In this document: positions 35,375-46,560 of the stretch, piece by piece
Numbering within the stretch: the first letter of the stretch is position 1
How the letters are laid out: every line of letters starts with the position of its first letter
Origin: Caprimulgus europaeus
Taxonomy: Eukaryota > Chordata > Aves > Caprimulgiformes > Caprimulgidae
Assembly (NCBI GenBank): GCA_907165065.1
Contig: OU015523.1
Location: 118,446,246 to 118,510,245 of the forward strand
DNA: 64,000 nt
Direction of reading: 5' to 3'
Program-made: the position numbers and the translations under genes
Notes under the pieces: generated by a model
Seen by the model: the letters and a program-made list of their open reading frames with translations, nothing else
The model's database searches: none
Told to the model about the DNA's origin: nothing

Positions 35375-38089
35375 GCTACATTTAATGAAGGCAGAACATA
35401 AGGGGTGGGGAAGGACACATCTTAAACAAAACAGCTATTACAGGGCCTGCCTACTCCTCCAAGTGTGCAAAACAAAAGAGGCATGCAGGACTGCAACACC
35501 AAAAATAAAATAGGAAAATATAATAGAAAGTGGTTATTTAAAAATTCCACCATTAAGGAAATTTCATTGGAATTCTATCAATGACCTTTAAAGTATTATC
35601 ATGTTTCCTTTAAAAAGTTGTACAATCCTCATATCCTTAACAAAAAGAAAAAAAAGAAAGAAAAAAAAAAGGATGAATCTCAAGCTTTGAAGTTATATAC
35701 AAAAATATCAGTACAGCACTATCTGGCAGACAGCTCCCTGCACAACATATCTGCCTGTATGATCCAAGGGCATGTTATTTTGATTTTTATGAGAGGGTAG
35801 AAAAGCTTAAGGAGTTACAGACACAAACATATCCATTCTTAGTGTTAGCTGCATGTCCATGTTAACATAAGGACAATAATGTAGAAATCAAGACACAATG
35901 GAAAAGAAAAATGACAAGGGTTTGGAAGGGAACTATATCAACAGAAGAAAACAACCCTCAGATGGGAATATTAAGTCAAAGTCAATCACGTCAAAGCCAG
36001 TGGAGAACAGAGCAGCAGGTTTACCAATTTCTCATCCAAGTGAATCAAAGAATCATAAAATTGCAGCGGAAAGACTGAAATACAAGAGTATTTCCATGTC
36101 AATAGAGAAACATCCCTTACAGGACCTGCATACACAGGAGGTGTGTAATGGTTTGTGAATTCTGTACTCTGGAGAATTCTGTGCACTTTATTTTAGTGCT
36201 TTAGTTCACCTCAAACCAGATTCATATAAAGCCATTAGGCAAAATAACTTAAAGAGAACTTCAAAATTATCTGTTTAGAAAAGATAGATTAAATGCAGAG
36301 GGTAGAAAGGACAGCAAGGGTTGATGCAACCAGCATCATCACTATGTGGGAAATAATTACTGACACCTCTTTCACATGTGCTATTGAGGACAAAGACGGC
36401 CAGGTTCAAGACTTCCCGAAAATACTTAAATATAACCTTGAACCTCCACCCACTGCCATGAGAAACAAAAGTCCTTGGCTTGATTACTTTTGGCCAGGTA
36501 GTTTGTGACAAGTACTGATGAGTCCAAGAACCGTAACCCCAGTGTACAGACTCTGTAAAATTTACAGATAATTTAGACAGCTTGTAAGAAGCTTACAGAG
36601 GGTTTAAGACAGCTTTTTAAAGATCTGATTCTGCACTTACAGTTTTTTAGGAACAGCATTTCAGAATTTCAGTATCAGCCTAGTCCACCAACACTGTTTT
36701 CACATAATAAAAAAGGATATAAAGAAATGTCAATGGCTAATAGTTACTTAAAGTTCATATCTCCAAGTTCAGTTGCATGAAGGTATTCAGTATTTTAAAG
36801 TACTCTTATTTGTCTCTCTGTTAAATCAGGAATAAACCAGTATGTTATTAAGTATGGGTGATTTCTGATTTTGAAAGAGAAATTCAGTTACATTTGGTCT
36901 CTTCTGGGTCTCCATTCAGGTAGTAACCTAAGCAGTAAAAGTATATCATAAATACACAGGAGATATCTATAGAATAAATTCACCAGGATTTTTATTACAA
37001 AGTCGCAATGCATGAAGATATATGCACTGCATGCATTGCATAAAGAAAGAGGACAATATAAACAAGCTAGGATTTTTGCAGGAGTATATTTTTAATTTAA
37101 TGCTGGCAATCCATATAGCAAATAAAGAATGACAATTAGCCAAATCAGGCAGTCTTTTTCAGGTGTAGTGCCTCTTACAGCATCCTCTTTCCAACCAATT
37201 GCTTCCCATTAAAGTTATTTAGAAAGCAGTTCACCAAAATTATTTAGCAGACAATGATAAATTGTTTCTTCCCTATGAAGCTATTTGTGTTATGTACATA
37301 ATGCACAATATCTTTAGAGTTTGACACAGTTCTGGCACCACCTTATTATGGGTCAGTTATAAGCTTTCACTGCAGATGAATGGAAAGTAGAGAGATGCTA
37401 TTCCATAGCACAGCCAAAGAAGATAAGGTTTATAGCATACATTACCAAGAATTCAAGCTACTAAGCTCCTTCTTCAGCTTTCAGAAAATAGACTTGTTTT
37501 AAGTAACAAACATGACTTTCACAACAAAAGCAAAGCCTTTTGTCTGGAACCCAACTAACTGAACAATAAAAGAATAATGAAAATCTGTGTTCTTTCTTTA
37601 TAGCTCTGAATCAATCCATACCTGACCACCCATGAGATTTCATTTCAGTGGAAAACAATGTCTAAAAAAATTTCCCAGACAGAAATATCCTAGCGTGTTT
37701 TTGTAAAGGAATTCCATATATGTCCATGTGTTGTGGATTTATAAGACAAGGATGGTACATAAATCAAGAAAGGTATGTAGAAAAGCGAGAGGAATCCTTG
37801 ATGGCTTTATATGGATAAAAACTTTACCCATAAATACTGTCCCTCTATACACAAGAGGTTTGCATACATTTTGAATATTTTTTCCTTAATACCTGTTTCC
37901 ATTACTTTGAAGAGAAAAAACAGTCTGTTGACAGTATTTTAGGCACCTGTAAAATTACACCATATTAGTGACCTCAAAGGTCTGGACCAATTGCTCTTTG
38001 CTTTGATACAACTAGAAGTTAATAAGCTCAATGCAGGACTGGCAGGGTAAGATTCTAGAGTCTGTGTTATACAGTAGGTCAAACCATAT

Positions 38090-39137
38090 ATGGTTCCACT
38101 CAAAGAGTTGTGCTCAACAGTTCAATGTCTGAGTGGAAACCGGTGACGAGTGCTGTCCCTCAAGGTCCAGTATTGGGACTGGTGCTCTTCAACATCTTTG
38201 TCGGAGATATGGGCAGTGGGATTGAGTGCACCCTCAGCAAGTTTGCTGATGACACTAAGATGAATGGTGCAGCCGACACACTGGAGGGACAGGATGCAAT
38301 CCTGTGGGACCTTGACAGACTTGAGAGGTGGGCCTGTGCTAACCTCATGGAGTTCAACAAGGCCAAGTGCAAGGTCCTGCAACTGGGTTGGGGCAACCCC
38401 AAGCACAAATACAGGCTGGGCAATGAGTGGCTTGAGACCAGCTCCGAGGAGAAGGACTTGGGAGTGGTGGTAGATGAGAAGCTGAACATGAGCTGGCAAT
38501 GTGTGCTTGCAGCCCAGAAGGCAAACTATATCCTGGGCTGCATCAAGAGAAGTGTGGCCAGCAGGCCGAGGGAGGTGATTCTCCCCCTGTACTCAGCTCT
38601 CATAAGGCCCCACCTGGAGTGCTGTGTCCAGTTCTGGAGCCCTCAACTCAAGAAAGACATGGACCTGTTAGAACGAGTCCAGAGGAGGCCACGAGGATGA
38701 TCCGAGGGCTGGAGCACCTGTGCTGTGAAGACAGGCTGAGAGAGTTGGGGCTGTTCAGCCTGTAGAAGAGAAGGCTTCAGGGAGATCTTGTAGCAGCTTT
38801 ACAATACCTGAAAGGGGCCTCCAAGGAAGCTCGAGAGGAACTTTTTATAAGAGCAAGTAATGACAGGACAAAGGGAAATGGCTTTAAGCTGAAAGAGGGT
38901 AGGTTTAGATTAGATATTATGAAGAAATTCTTCACTGTGAGGGTGGTGAGACACTGGAACAGGTTGCCCAGAGAAGCTGTGGCTGCCCCCTCCCTGAAAG
39001 TGTTCAAGGCCAGGTTGGATGAGGCTTTGAGCAACTTGGTCTGGTGAAAGGTGTCCCTGCTGATGGCAGGGGGGTTGGAACTGGGTGACCTTTAAGGTCC
39101 CTTCCAACCCAAACCATTCTATGATTTATGATTCTAT
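38090..39137 (+). mobile_element. CR1 LINE, longest copy of the window, with RT active-site region
   Basis: About 1.05 kb, 5'-truncated inside the reverse transcriptase. The open frame at 38110-38700 reads 196 codons and includes [16 protein letters not shown], the RT catalytic box as FADDT (YADD in most LINEs), and the thumb/C-terminal blocks [16 protein letters not shown] and [20 protein letters not shown]. After 38700 the frame is lost by an indel relative to the related copy at 53.3 kb (RRATKMI). The 3' end is an imperfect octamer repeat at 39117-39137. It cannot be active because the 5' half, the endonuclease domain and ORF1 are missing. Confidence 0.95.
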
Positions 39138-40452
39138 ATAAACACAAGTCTTGCTAGCACTGTGCATATGAATGAAAGCAAAGTAATGACTAAGATAAAA
39201 AATAGTTTTTCTGTGTTAGTGGATGTAAAGGCAGCCTGCTATTCATAGCCACTTTAGGATTCCACTTGGATTTAGGAAGATAAGACAAAATTATATAGGC
39301 TTCCCAGAAGGGAAAGATCTCCTACTTTGGGGGAAGATCTCCAGAATACAGCAGGTGAGGGACCAGCCAAGTGTCTGAGCCACCTACAACTGTGTTGGTT
39401 AAAGCAAGAGGAAACACGGTGATACAGGATAGCACTTTTCTTCCTTTAAATTGTGAGGATGACTCATTTTTACTTAAAAACATCCAGGAAAGTAAACAAA
39501 CAGTAACAAAACACATAACTTCTCTTGGAACCACTTGCTATCCTAGGAAAACAATCTGGTCTATATAACAGGATCATATGGCAAGCACAATAGGTTGTGA
39601 AGGAAAGAGAGATGTATATTGTCAAGTAGCAAAAGACATTTATATCATTCAAACAAGTCTGGCCTGTTCTCCTTTTGGTATAAATCTCTGACATTTTACT
39701 TTTCTAATGTGTGAGAGTAAACAGGATTGGAAGAATAAAGGCCAGAAGAAATGAGCAGCCTGAACTGAAGCCACAACAACCTTTTGATGTCATAGAACTA
39801 CAGTCTACATTCCTAAAGGAGATGTCAAAGCAAATCAAAGAATGGTTGAGGAGTCATATACTCAAGAGTAGGTAATGATGTGTATTGCAAGGGTTTTGTT
39901 TTGATGTGCATCATTTATTGAAACAAATTCTAACATTTAGCTAGAAAAGCTGCTCTTCAGTCAAATAGCTCTCGCTCTGAGAAGCATTTGCTTGATTTAC
40001 TTTCAACTGCCATCTCCTTCTTTTCACCAATTTAACTCTATTCTCTAATTTTACTTTAAATCATTCTTTATCCTTCTCAGTAATCATTACTTTGAAATGA
40101 AATTATCACATGGTTTGCTAGTCTATTTCTCCAGTTTGTTAACTAGTCCTTCATAAGTCAGCTCCATCCTATAGGCATTTCACCGTTTTCTTTAAACTTT
40201 ATCCAGTGTAAAGAGGATTATACCTTTGCAGCTTTTTGTGATAGCTAGCCGTTAGTGCCAGGTTAGTGATCAGAACCCTAATAAAAATAAATAAACAAAT
40301 AAACCCAAAATGAACCCCTGGAATACTGATAAAACAAGTTTATAAAAACAGTCCACATACTTGGGGAGTCCTTGCAAGATAGTTCTTGGTAAACTGTATT
40401 TTCTACCCTAATAACCTGGAGTATGTGTACAAATACAGACACTGAAAGTATA
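39138..40452. other. Non-coding stretch, nothing recognised
   Basis: AT-rich unique DNA between two CR1 copies. A short AAAT/AAAC patch lies at 40280-40308. Confidence 0.55.
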
Positions 40453-41230
40453 ATCACAGAATCACAGAATTGTGGGGGTTGGAAGGGATCTCAGGAGATC
40501 ACCCACCTCAATCCCACTGCCAAAGCAGGTTCCCTACAGCAGGTTGCAGAGGAAAGCGTCCATGTGGGTTTTGAATATCTCCAGAGAAGGAGACTCCATG
40601 ACATCTCTAGGCAGCCTGTCCCAGGGCTCTGGCACCCTCACAGTAAAGAAGTTTTTCCTTAGGTTTGTGTGGAACTTCCAGTGTTCCAGTTTTTGCCCAT
40701 TGCTCCTTGTCCTGTCACTGGGTACTACTGAAAAAAGCCCGTCCCCATCCATTTGGCCCCTACATTTCAGGTATTTATAGACATTGATCAGATCCCCTCT
40801 CAGTCTTCTCCAGGCTGAAGAGTCCCAGCTCTCTCAGCCTTTCCTCATGCAGCAGTTGCTCCAGGCACCTCATCATCTTTGTGGCCTCCGCTGGACTCTC
40901 TCTAGGAGGTCCCTGTCCCTCTTGAACTGAGGAGCCCAGAACTGGACACAGCACCCCAGATGTGGCCTCACCAGGGCAGAGCAGAGCGGGAGGAGAACCT
41001 CCCTTGACCTGCTGGCCACGCTCTTTTTAATGCACCCCAGGACACCGTTGTCCTTCCTGGCCACAAGGGCACTCTGCTGGCTCATGGCCTGACTGCTGTC
41101 CACCAGCACACCCAGGTCCTTTTCCTCAGAGCTCCTCTCCAGCAGCTCAGCCCCTAACCTGTACTGAGGCATGTCGTTATTCCTCCCCAAGTGAAGGACT
41201 TGCTCTTGTTGAACCTTATCACGAGGTTTT
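40453..41230 (-). mobile_element. CR1 LINE, 5'-truncated, ATTCTGTG-type 3' end
   Basis: Starts on the plus strand with ATCACAGAATCACAGAATTG and runs back into ORF2 to about the VLHLGRNN segment. The minus-strand frame at 40873-41262 carries [32 protein letters not shown] and [14 protein letters not shown], the CR1 ORF2 C-terminal blocks. A frame change separates it from the 3' part of the ORF. Same orientation as DLG2. Confidence 0.94.
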
Positions 41231-42479
41231 TCTTTTCTATAATGTATCAAAAAAAGTCTCAAACCAATACATGCAATACTGTTACTATCAGGTGCATTAT
41301 TTCAAAACTGAGTTGATTTATTAAGCCAACATGTAAACTAAGACTTTGTTCTGCAAAAGCAGATACTTTCTAGTCTGAAGAATCTTACATAAAAGTGCTT
41401 GTAGAAAACAAACAAACAAAAAAATAAAATCCAAAAAGCTTGCTGAACAATTTTTGTTTCCTTCAGAAATCTTGTCCCTAATGTTTCAAAATTCAGTACT
41501 TTTTGTTTGTCTTTGAGGACCCCAAAATACGTTTTTAGCTCTAACGTCCATTTATTAAACTGCACTTCAACATTTTTCAAACAAATTTGGAAGTGATTAA
41601 AAATGCAAGCTAGTGTCAGTGTCAATCAAATATCAAGAGAATAGATGAAAAAGGACATTTTCTAAACAAGATTCCACTCATTTATGTTACGAGACTACAC
41701 TAAGAATCATTTCATAATGCTGCATTTGCCTCTTCATTGACAACAAGGAAGTTTACATGACAAACTCACAAGGTTATGTTTATGTTGGTGGCATCCATAT
41801 TTAGTTCATTCATGTCTATAAACCATTTTGATCTATCATTGAAATGTCATCTTCAGGTAAATGAAATATCAATTAGTACAATAACTGACTGCAGCATATA
41901 AAACCCAGTAATCTATTGAAGAACCTTAGCAACCCAATAGGCCAAAATTCATTTTCCAAAGGGTCTAAAATACTGAAAAAGACTAATTTATCAGAAACTA
42001 CTTTTGTCTAGAGGACAATCTAAGATTGAAGAGATCTTCATATTCTTATTTGTGACTATTTGTACCCTTTCAAGGTTAACATATCCTTCAAAAAGTTATG
42101 TTTCTGGGTAGACGGGCTGATAGGTAGATAAAGCATTTACCCTATACTTCAAATGTGCCAGTAAAATAATCTACATATTACTGATCTTAATATACGCAAA
42201 TACTTAAATTTAAAATTATAGTTTTTATTTTTTATTGAGACTAAGTGTCCATCACTTCACACCTATGGGCTGGTCACCTGAGTCAGTAGCTGCTTCTGCA
42301 ACTTCAGAGTTAACTGTAGTAGAGGTTAAATCATCTAATTTTGCACTCTCATCCAATTCTGTGGCCTTTCCAGGTTTCTTACATGTTAAGCAACCATAAA
42401 TCCAGAACAGACCCTCTGTTCATTTACAGTTTACTGTAATTTTCCTCAGACACATTTTTCTGCACTTTCTCAAAAGTTT
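41231..42479. other. Non-coding stretch, possibly including the edge of the ancient LINE
   Basis: AT-rich unique DNA. The last 250 bases may belong to the ancient LINE remnant that follows but could not be matched with confidence. Confidence 0.45.
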
Positions 42480-43400
42480 TAAAAATACAATCACATTGTA
42501 TGGATATATTTTCTTTCTGCACACACTCAGTTACTCTTCCAAGAAATTAGAACAGTCTTTTCACAAATCCTTCCCTTTAGAATAGCTATGTTGACCTTTC
42601 CTTTGTGAGAATATATTTTCAATTATTTTAAGCAGTGTAAAAGCAGACTTCCTGATCTATAATTCTCTTAATCATCTTTAAAATCTACTTTAAGAAAGTT
42701 GATTTTTCATCTTCCATTCTTGTATTTCCAAAAGCATCCTAAGTGATAGGATACCCATTGTTTTACTGTTTTGATAATTTTAATTTTCAGTTCCTTCCTG
42801 GGCTAAAGCCACATGGTCCCAGAAGATGAAAGTATAAATTTAATAAAATTCCTCTTTTATGGCACTTTGATATTAGACAGTTTCCCTGACTTCTTGCCTG
42901 TAGAGAAAAAACAAAACTTCCAACATTTCTGCACAGTGGAAAGTGAAGCAAACAGCTAATTATATTTTAAAAATTTACCTTTTTCAGTGGCCCTTTTTTT
43001 TGCTCACCTATTAACTCCTTAATTCCAGTGAGAAGCTATCTGCTTCTGGTGTGCTTAAAAAAAATACTGATTTTTTCCCCATTAAAAACTTTAGCAGGTA
43101 TTACCACAGTTATATATTTAAATCATCACAGTTTGACATCTATATATTTTTTTTGCTTAGAAACAATATTACTGTAATAAAATATTTTGCTCTTTTAGTG
43201 ATTTTTAAAAAACCCCTACAAAACTAGCTTCTTGATATGTATGAATTTTATTTTTTGAACTTTAATATTTCTGTGATTTTTCCCCAACTCTTACAAGGAT
43301 ATGAAATTTAACACATTATGATCTCTACATCACATCTAGGTTCTATGCATTGGTCAGGACTACTTCATGGGAGAATTTGTGCAATTTTCGGATTATTTGA
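42480..43400 (-). mobile_element. Very old CR1/L3-type LINE remnant (ORF2 region)
   Basis: Read against recalled amniote CR1/L3 ORF2 consensus (written on its antisense strand), several blocks line up in order: GCTATGTTGACCTTTCCTTT (42587), TGATCTATAATTCTCTTAAT (42652), CTTCCATTCTTGTATTTCC (42711), AAGTGATAGGATACCCATTG (42741), the stretch CCACATGGTCCCAGAAGATG (42810), CTGCTTCTGGTGTGCTTAAA (43041) and the 3' part near AAATTTAACACATTATGATC (43304). Order and spacing fit one decayed element, but identity is low and no frame survives. This would be the oldest repeat in the window. Confidence 0.6.
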
Positions 43401-44019
43401 CATCAGTCATTACACCTAAAACCACAACCTCTTTATCATTCATTTAACAGAATAGCTTTAATAACACACGACACTTTTCCTGAATTTCTGTCTCCTTACC
43501 ACCACACACAGAGTATTAGCCTTTATTAAACAGCTAATCTAAAATTATAGAAAGAAAACTTCACACAAATGTGAAAGTACATTTTTAACTGGCTCAGAGC
43601 AAAACACGATGACACGTTCATCTACCATTTCAATCAAACATAATTTTGTTCCCTCATGACTAATGGCTGATTAGTGAATTGCTTTTATGCCAAAATAACT
43701 GTTTCTAAATATGTACTTAAGTAGATATAATGTCTGAAAAAAATCACAGCAGGAAAAAGGGAGCATATATCAATAACAGTGTTCCACATTTCTTTCAGTC
43801 CATGCATATACTGACTTGTGAAGGCAATACAGGAAGTTTTAGAGGAAGAGTTCAATGAGAATTTGTCATTGGAGAGAAAAATGAAATCTCTAATATTTAG
43901 TGCTTCTCAGAAAATATTTTGGAACAGTGAATCCGAGCAGACTGTGCTACTTGTAGATACTTCCCCAGCTCTGTTTTCTTTGTTATTTAAATTCTCTAGA
44001 AAGAAAGCTACCGGCATTC
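43401..44019. other. Non-coding stretch, nothing recognised
   Basis: AT-rich DNA between the ancient LINE and the old CR1 that follows. Confidence 0.5.
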
Positions 44020-45085
44020 AGCTGAAGTTAAAATTGGAGATGGACATGAAAGGTAACAAGAAAGGTTTCTACAGAAACACCAGCAACACAAGGAAGATGA
44101 AGGGAAATGTGGGATATAGTGGTAAAGACATGGAAAATCTTTGTTACAAAGTGACTTTGCTTTGTCAATGTTTATAGGCAAGGTCTGCTCTCTAACCTCC
44201 TTAGTCCCTACAATGAGTAGTAGAGTCCAGAGGTGGAAGTGCTACCTATAATATAGAAATATGAAGCTAGAAAACTCTTGAGTACATTGGATGTACACAA
44301 GTCCATGGAACTAGGTGGGATGCATCCAAAAGTGCTTAGGAAGCTTGCCAACATTGTAGTGAGACCTCTCTCATCTTTGAAAGGCTGTAGTGTCAGAAGA
44401 AGTCCTGATGACTGAAAACGACAAACGTCACATCCATCTTCAAGAAGGGCAAGAAGAGGATCTAGGGAACTACAGGCTGGTCTTCCAAATGTCATTCCAT
44501 GGGAAGGTTATAGAACAAATTAAAAGCAAGTTTGCAGTTCACAAATGGGAGGGAGTTGTTGATCCACTGGTAGGCATGGCTGTCATTCATAATAATCTTG
44601 ACAGAGTGGAGAAATATACTGACAGAAACTTCATGAAATTCAAAGAAGACAATGTAAAGTCTGGCACTAGGGAGGAATAATCCCATGCAGCAGAACTGGC
44701 TGAGGACTGACTGACTGAAAGCAGGTTTGCAGAGAAGGAGCTGGGGATCCTTGTGGACAAGTTGAACAAGAACCAGCAGTGTGCCTTTACACCAGTGAAG
44801 GTAAACCATATTATTGTCTGCAGTAGTAGGAGTGTAGAAAGGATGTCTAGGAAAGTGATTCTTCACTTCTACTGAATGTTACGAAAGCACACATGAAGTA
44901 TTGTGTCTGTTTTGGGCTATCCAGTGAAAGAGAGATATGAACAAACTGAAGTGAGTCCAATGGAGTTATCAAGATTTTCAGGGTGCTAGAGCACGTGATG
45001 TGTATCAACAGGATAAGAAAGCTATTTTCAGGCCAGGAAAAGGGGCTAAGGGGCAAATCTAGCTGACCCTCTTCTTCACAGAGAA
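44020..45085 (+). mobile_element. Old CR1 LINE with large internal deletion
   Basis: The start resembles the pre-RT segment of CR1 ORF2: the frame ending 44177 contains MKGNKKGFYRNTSNTRKMKG. Next come the RT N-terminal blocks (GGGATGCATCCAAAAGTGCT, 44317; GGGCAAGAAGAGGATCTAGG, 44447; AACTACAGGCTGGTCTTCC, 44468). The sequence then jumps, around 44540-44590, to the post-active-site part (GGAGAAATATACTGACAGAAAC, GAGGAATAATCCCATGCAGC, GGATCCTTGTGGACAAGTTG). So about the central third of the RT, including the FADD box, is missing. No terminal octamers. High divergence suggests an old subfamily. Confidence 0.82.
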
Positions 45086-45721
45086 GTCAAAGCTAGACTT
45101 TTCAGAGCTGTGCAGCTAAAGGTAAGGGCCAATTAACACAAGCTGCAGAAAAAGAAATGTAATTAGATGTCAGGAATAAAAAAATTAACATGAATGTGAT
45201 TAAGTACAGGAAGAGGTTGCCCAGAATATAAAAAACACTAATGCTTATATACGTGTTGCAAATGCTTCCTTTATTCAACACATGTTCTCTAGCGTAGAGC
45301 ACATATTTCGATGTTTGACTGGTCATTCTTTGGTGCCTCAGCTTGAGACACCCACTCAGTATAAACCATATCATAAAGTTACATTAATGTAAATTAAGCT
45401 AATTATTTCATAGAAGTGACAATTGTTTCATATTTCAAAAGACAATTAGTTGGCAAAAGTAAACTCAGCCTTGTTTACCTCATTCTTTCCTCCTAAATAT
45501 ATATATATATATATATATATATCTATCTTAATTCTGACTGTAGAACTTGGCAGGTGAAAACAAACTATTTCAGTCTGGAAAACTCATACTGTGGAACTGC
45601 CAACAATCTAAAAGAACATGAGAAAACTGAAGAAATTATTTTTAAAATCCAAAATAAATCAGCCTCATATTAATTATCCAAGGACATTCAACATTGCAAA
45701 AGAGGACACTAGTTTGCATTA
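45086..45721. other. Non-coding stretch with AT microsatellite
   Basis: AT-rich unique DNA; (AT)13 at 45497-45522. No exon recognised. Confidence 0.55.
45497..45522. repeat. (AT)13 microsatellite
   Basis: A pure 26-base AT run. Confidence 0.93.
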
Positions 45722-45936
45722 ATTTAGGAAGAAATTTTTCACTGTGAGGGTGGTCAGACACTGGAACAGGTTGCCCAGAGAAGTTGTGGCTGCCCCCTCC
45801 CTGAAAGTGTTGAAGGCCAGGTTGGATGAGGCTTTGAGCAACCTGGTCTAGTGGAAGGTGTCCCTGCTGATGGCAGGGGGGTTGGAACTTGATGACCTTT
45901 AAGGTCCCTTCCAACCCAAACCATTCTATGATTCTA
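45722..45936 (+). mobile_element. CR1 LINE 3' fragment, intact 3' end
   Basis: A 215-bp copy starting at TTAGGAAGAAATTTTTCACTG and ending in CCATTCTATGATTCTA. Closely related to the copy ending at 39137. Strong 5' truncation is typical of CR1. Confidence 0.94.
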
Positions 45937-46164
45937 AATACTAGTAGTCCATTCTCTTTTAGAAAATACTACATTTTTGTCAATATCTTTTGACAGCTGT
46001 TAGTAGATTACCAGGGAATTAGATTTTTGAAGTTTGTTGACAAAGTGTTTGTTTCACAGAAACAAATGGAAGGTTAATTGCTATATTTTGTCTTCTAAAT
46101 CCTTTATTCTTTGTGGAGTAGTTTGCAGGACAATGTACCTACACTCAACAATCTGAAGACAGAA

Positions 46165-46560
46165 GTGCCAGGGCCCTGAGGGGACTATGAGTCCTGAATG
46201 CCCTTGCCCACCTCCCCAGCACCTCCCCCGACCCTGGCCATGGCCCAGGAGCCCATTTCAGCCCAGCTTGGGGCCATCAGTTCCTGCCCCAGAGATTGCT
46301 GTGTAGGTTGAATTGGTCTCCAGCTCTGCCCTCCCTGCTGCTGAGCTGGGCCCACCTATGGGCTGACATCCCAACCTGCCCTCAGCCCAGTCCTGTCTCC
46401 ATGGAGGTTCCTGATGTCTTGGGCCAGAGCTGTTCTCTGGTTGGGGGTGGTGGGACTGGGCCTGGTTGTGAGGCCCTGATCTGTTTGTCCTGGGGGATTC
46501 CCCACACAGCTCCCATCCTCCAGCGAGCTGCTGGTCCACATAATGTCCTGACAAGCAGTT
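46165..46560. repeat. GC-rich, CpG-poor block, probable unclassified repeat
   Basis: About 400 bases of clearly GC-rich DNA (runs such as CCACCTCCCCAGCACCTCCC) in an AT-rich setting, with only two CpG dinucleotides that I can count, the pattern expected of methylated, decayed repeat DNA and not of a CpG island. It has a vague feel of a dispersed bird repeat, but I cannot name the family. The edges TGCCAGGGC (46167) and GTCCTGACAAGCA (46544-46556) are weakly inverted copies; no convincing target duplication was found. Frames on either strand show no domain. Confidence 0.45.

Larger units (their letters stand above)
33552..38089. other. Non-coding stretch, repeat-poor
   Basis: AT-rich unique DNA with a 20-bp tandem duplication at 34851-34890, a poly-A run at 35349-35374 and an A/G-rich patch near 35640-35671. 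No exon was recognised, including the DLG2 exons coding for KYRYQDED or GPELVHVSEK. Confidence 0.55.
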
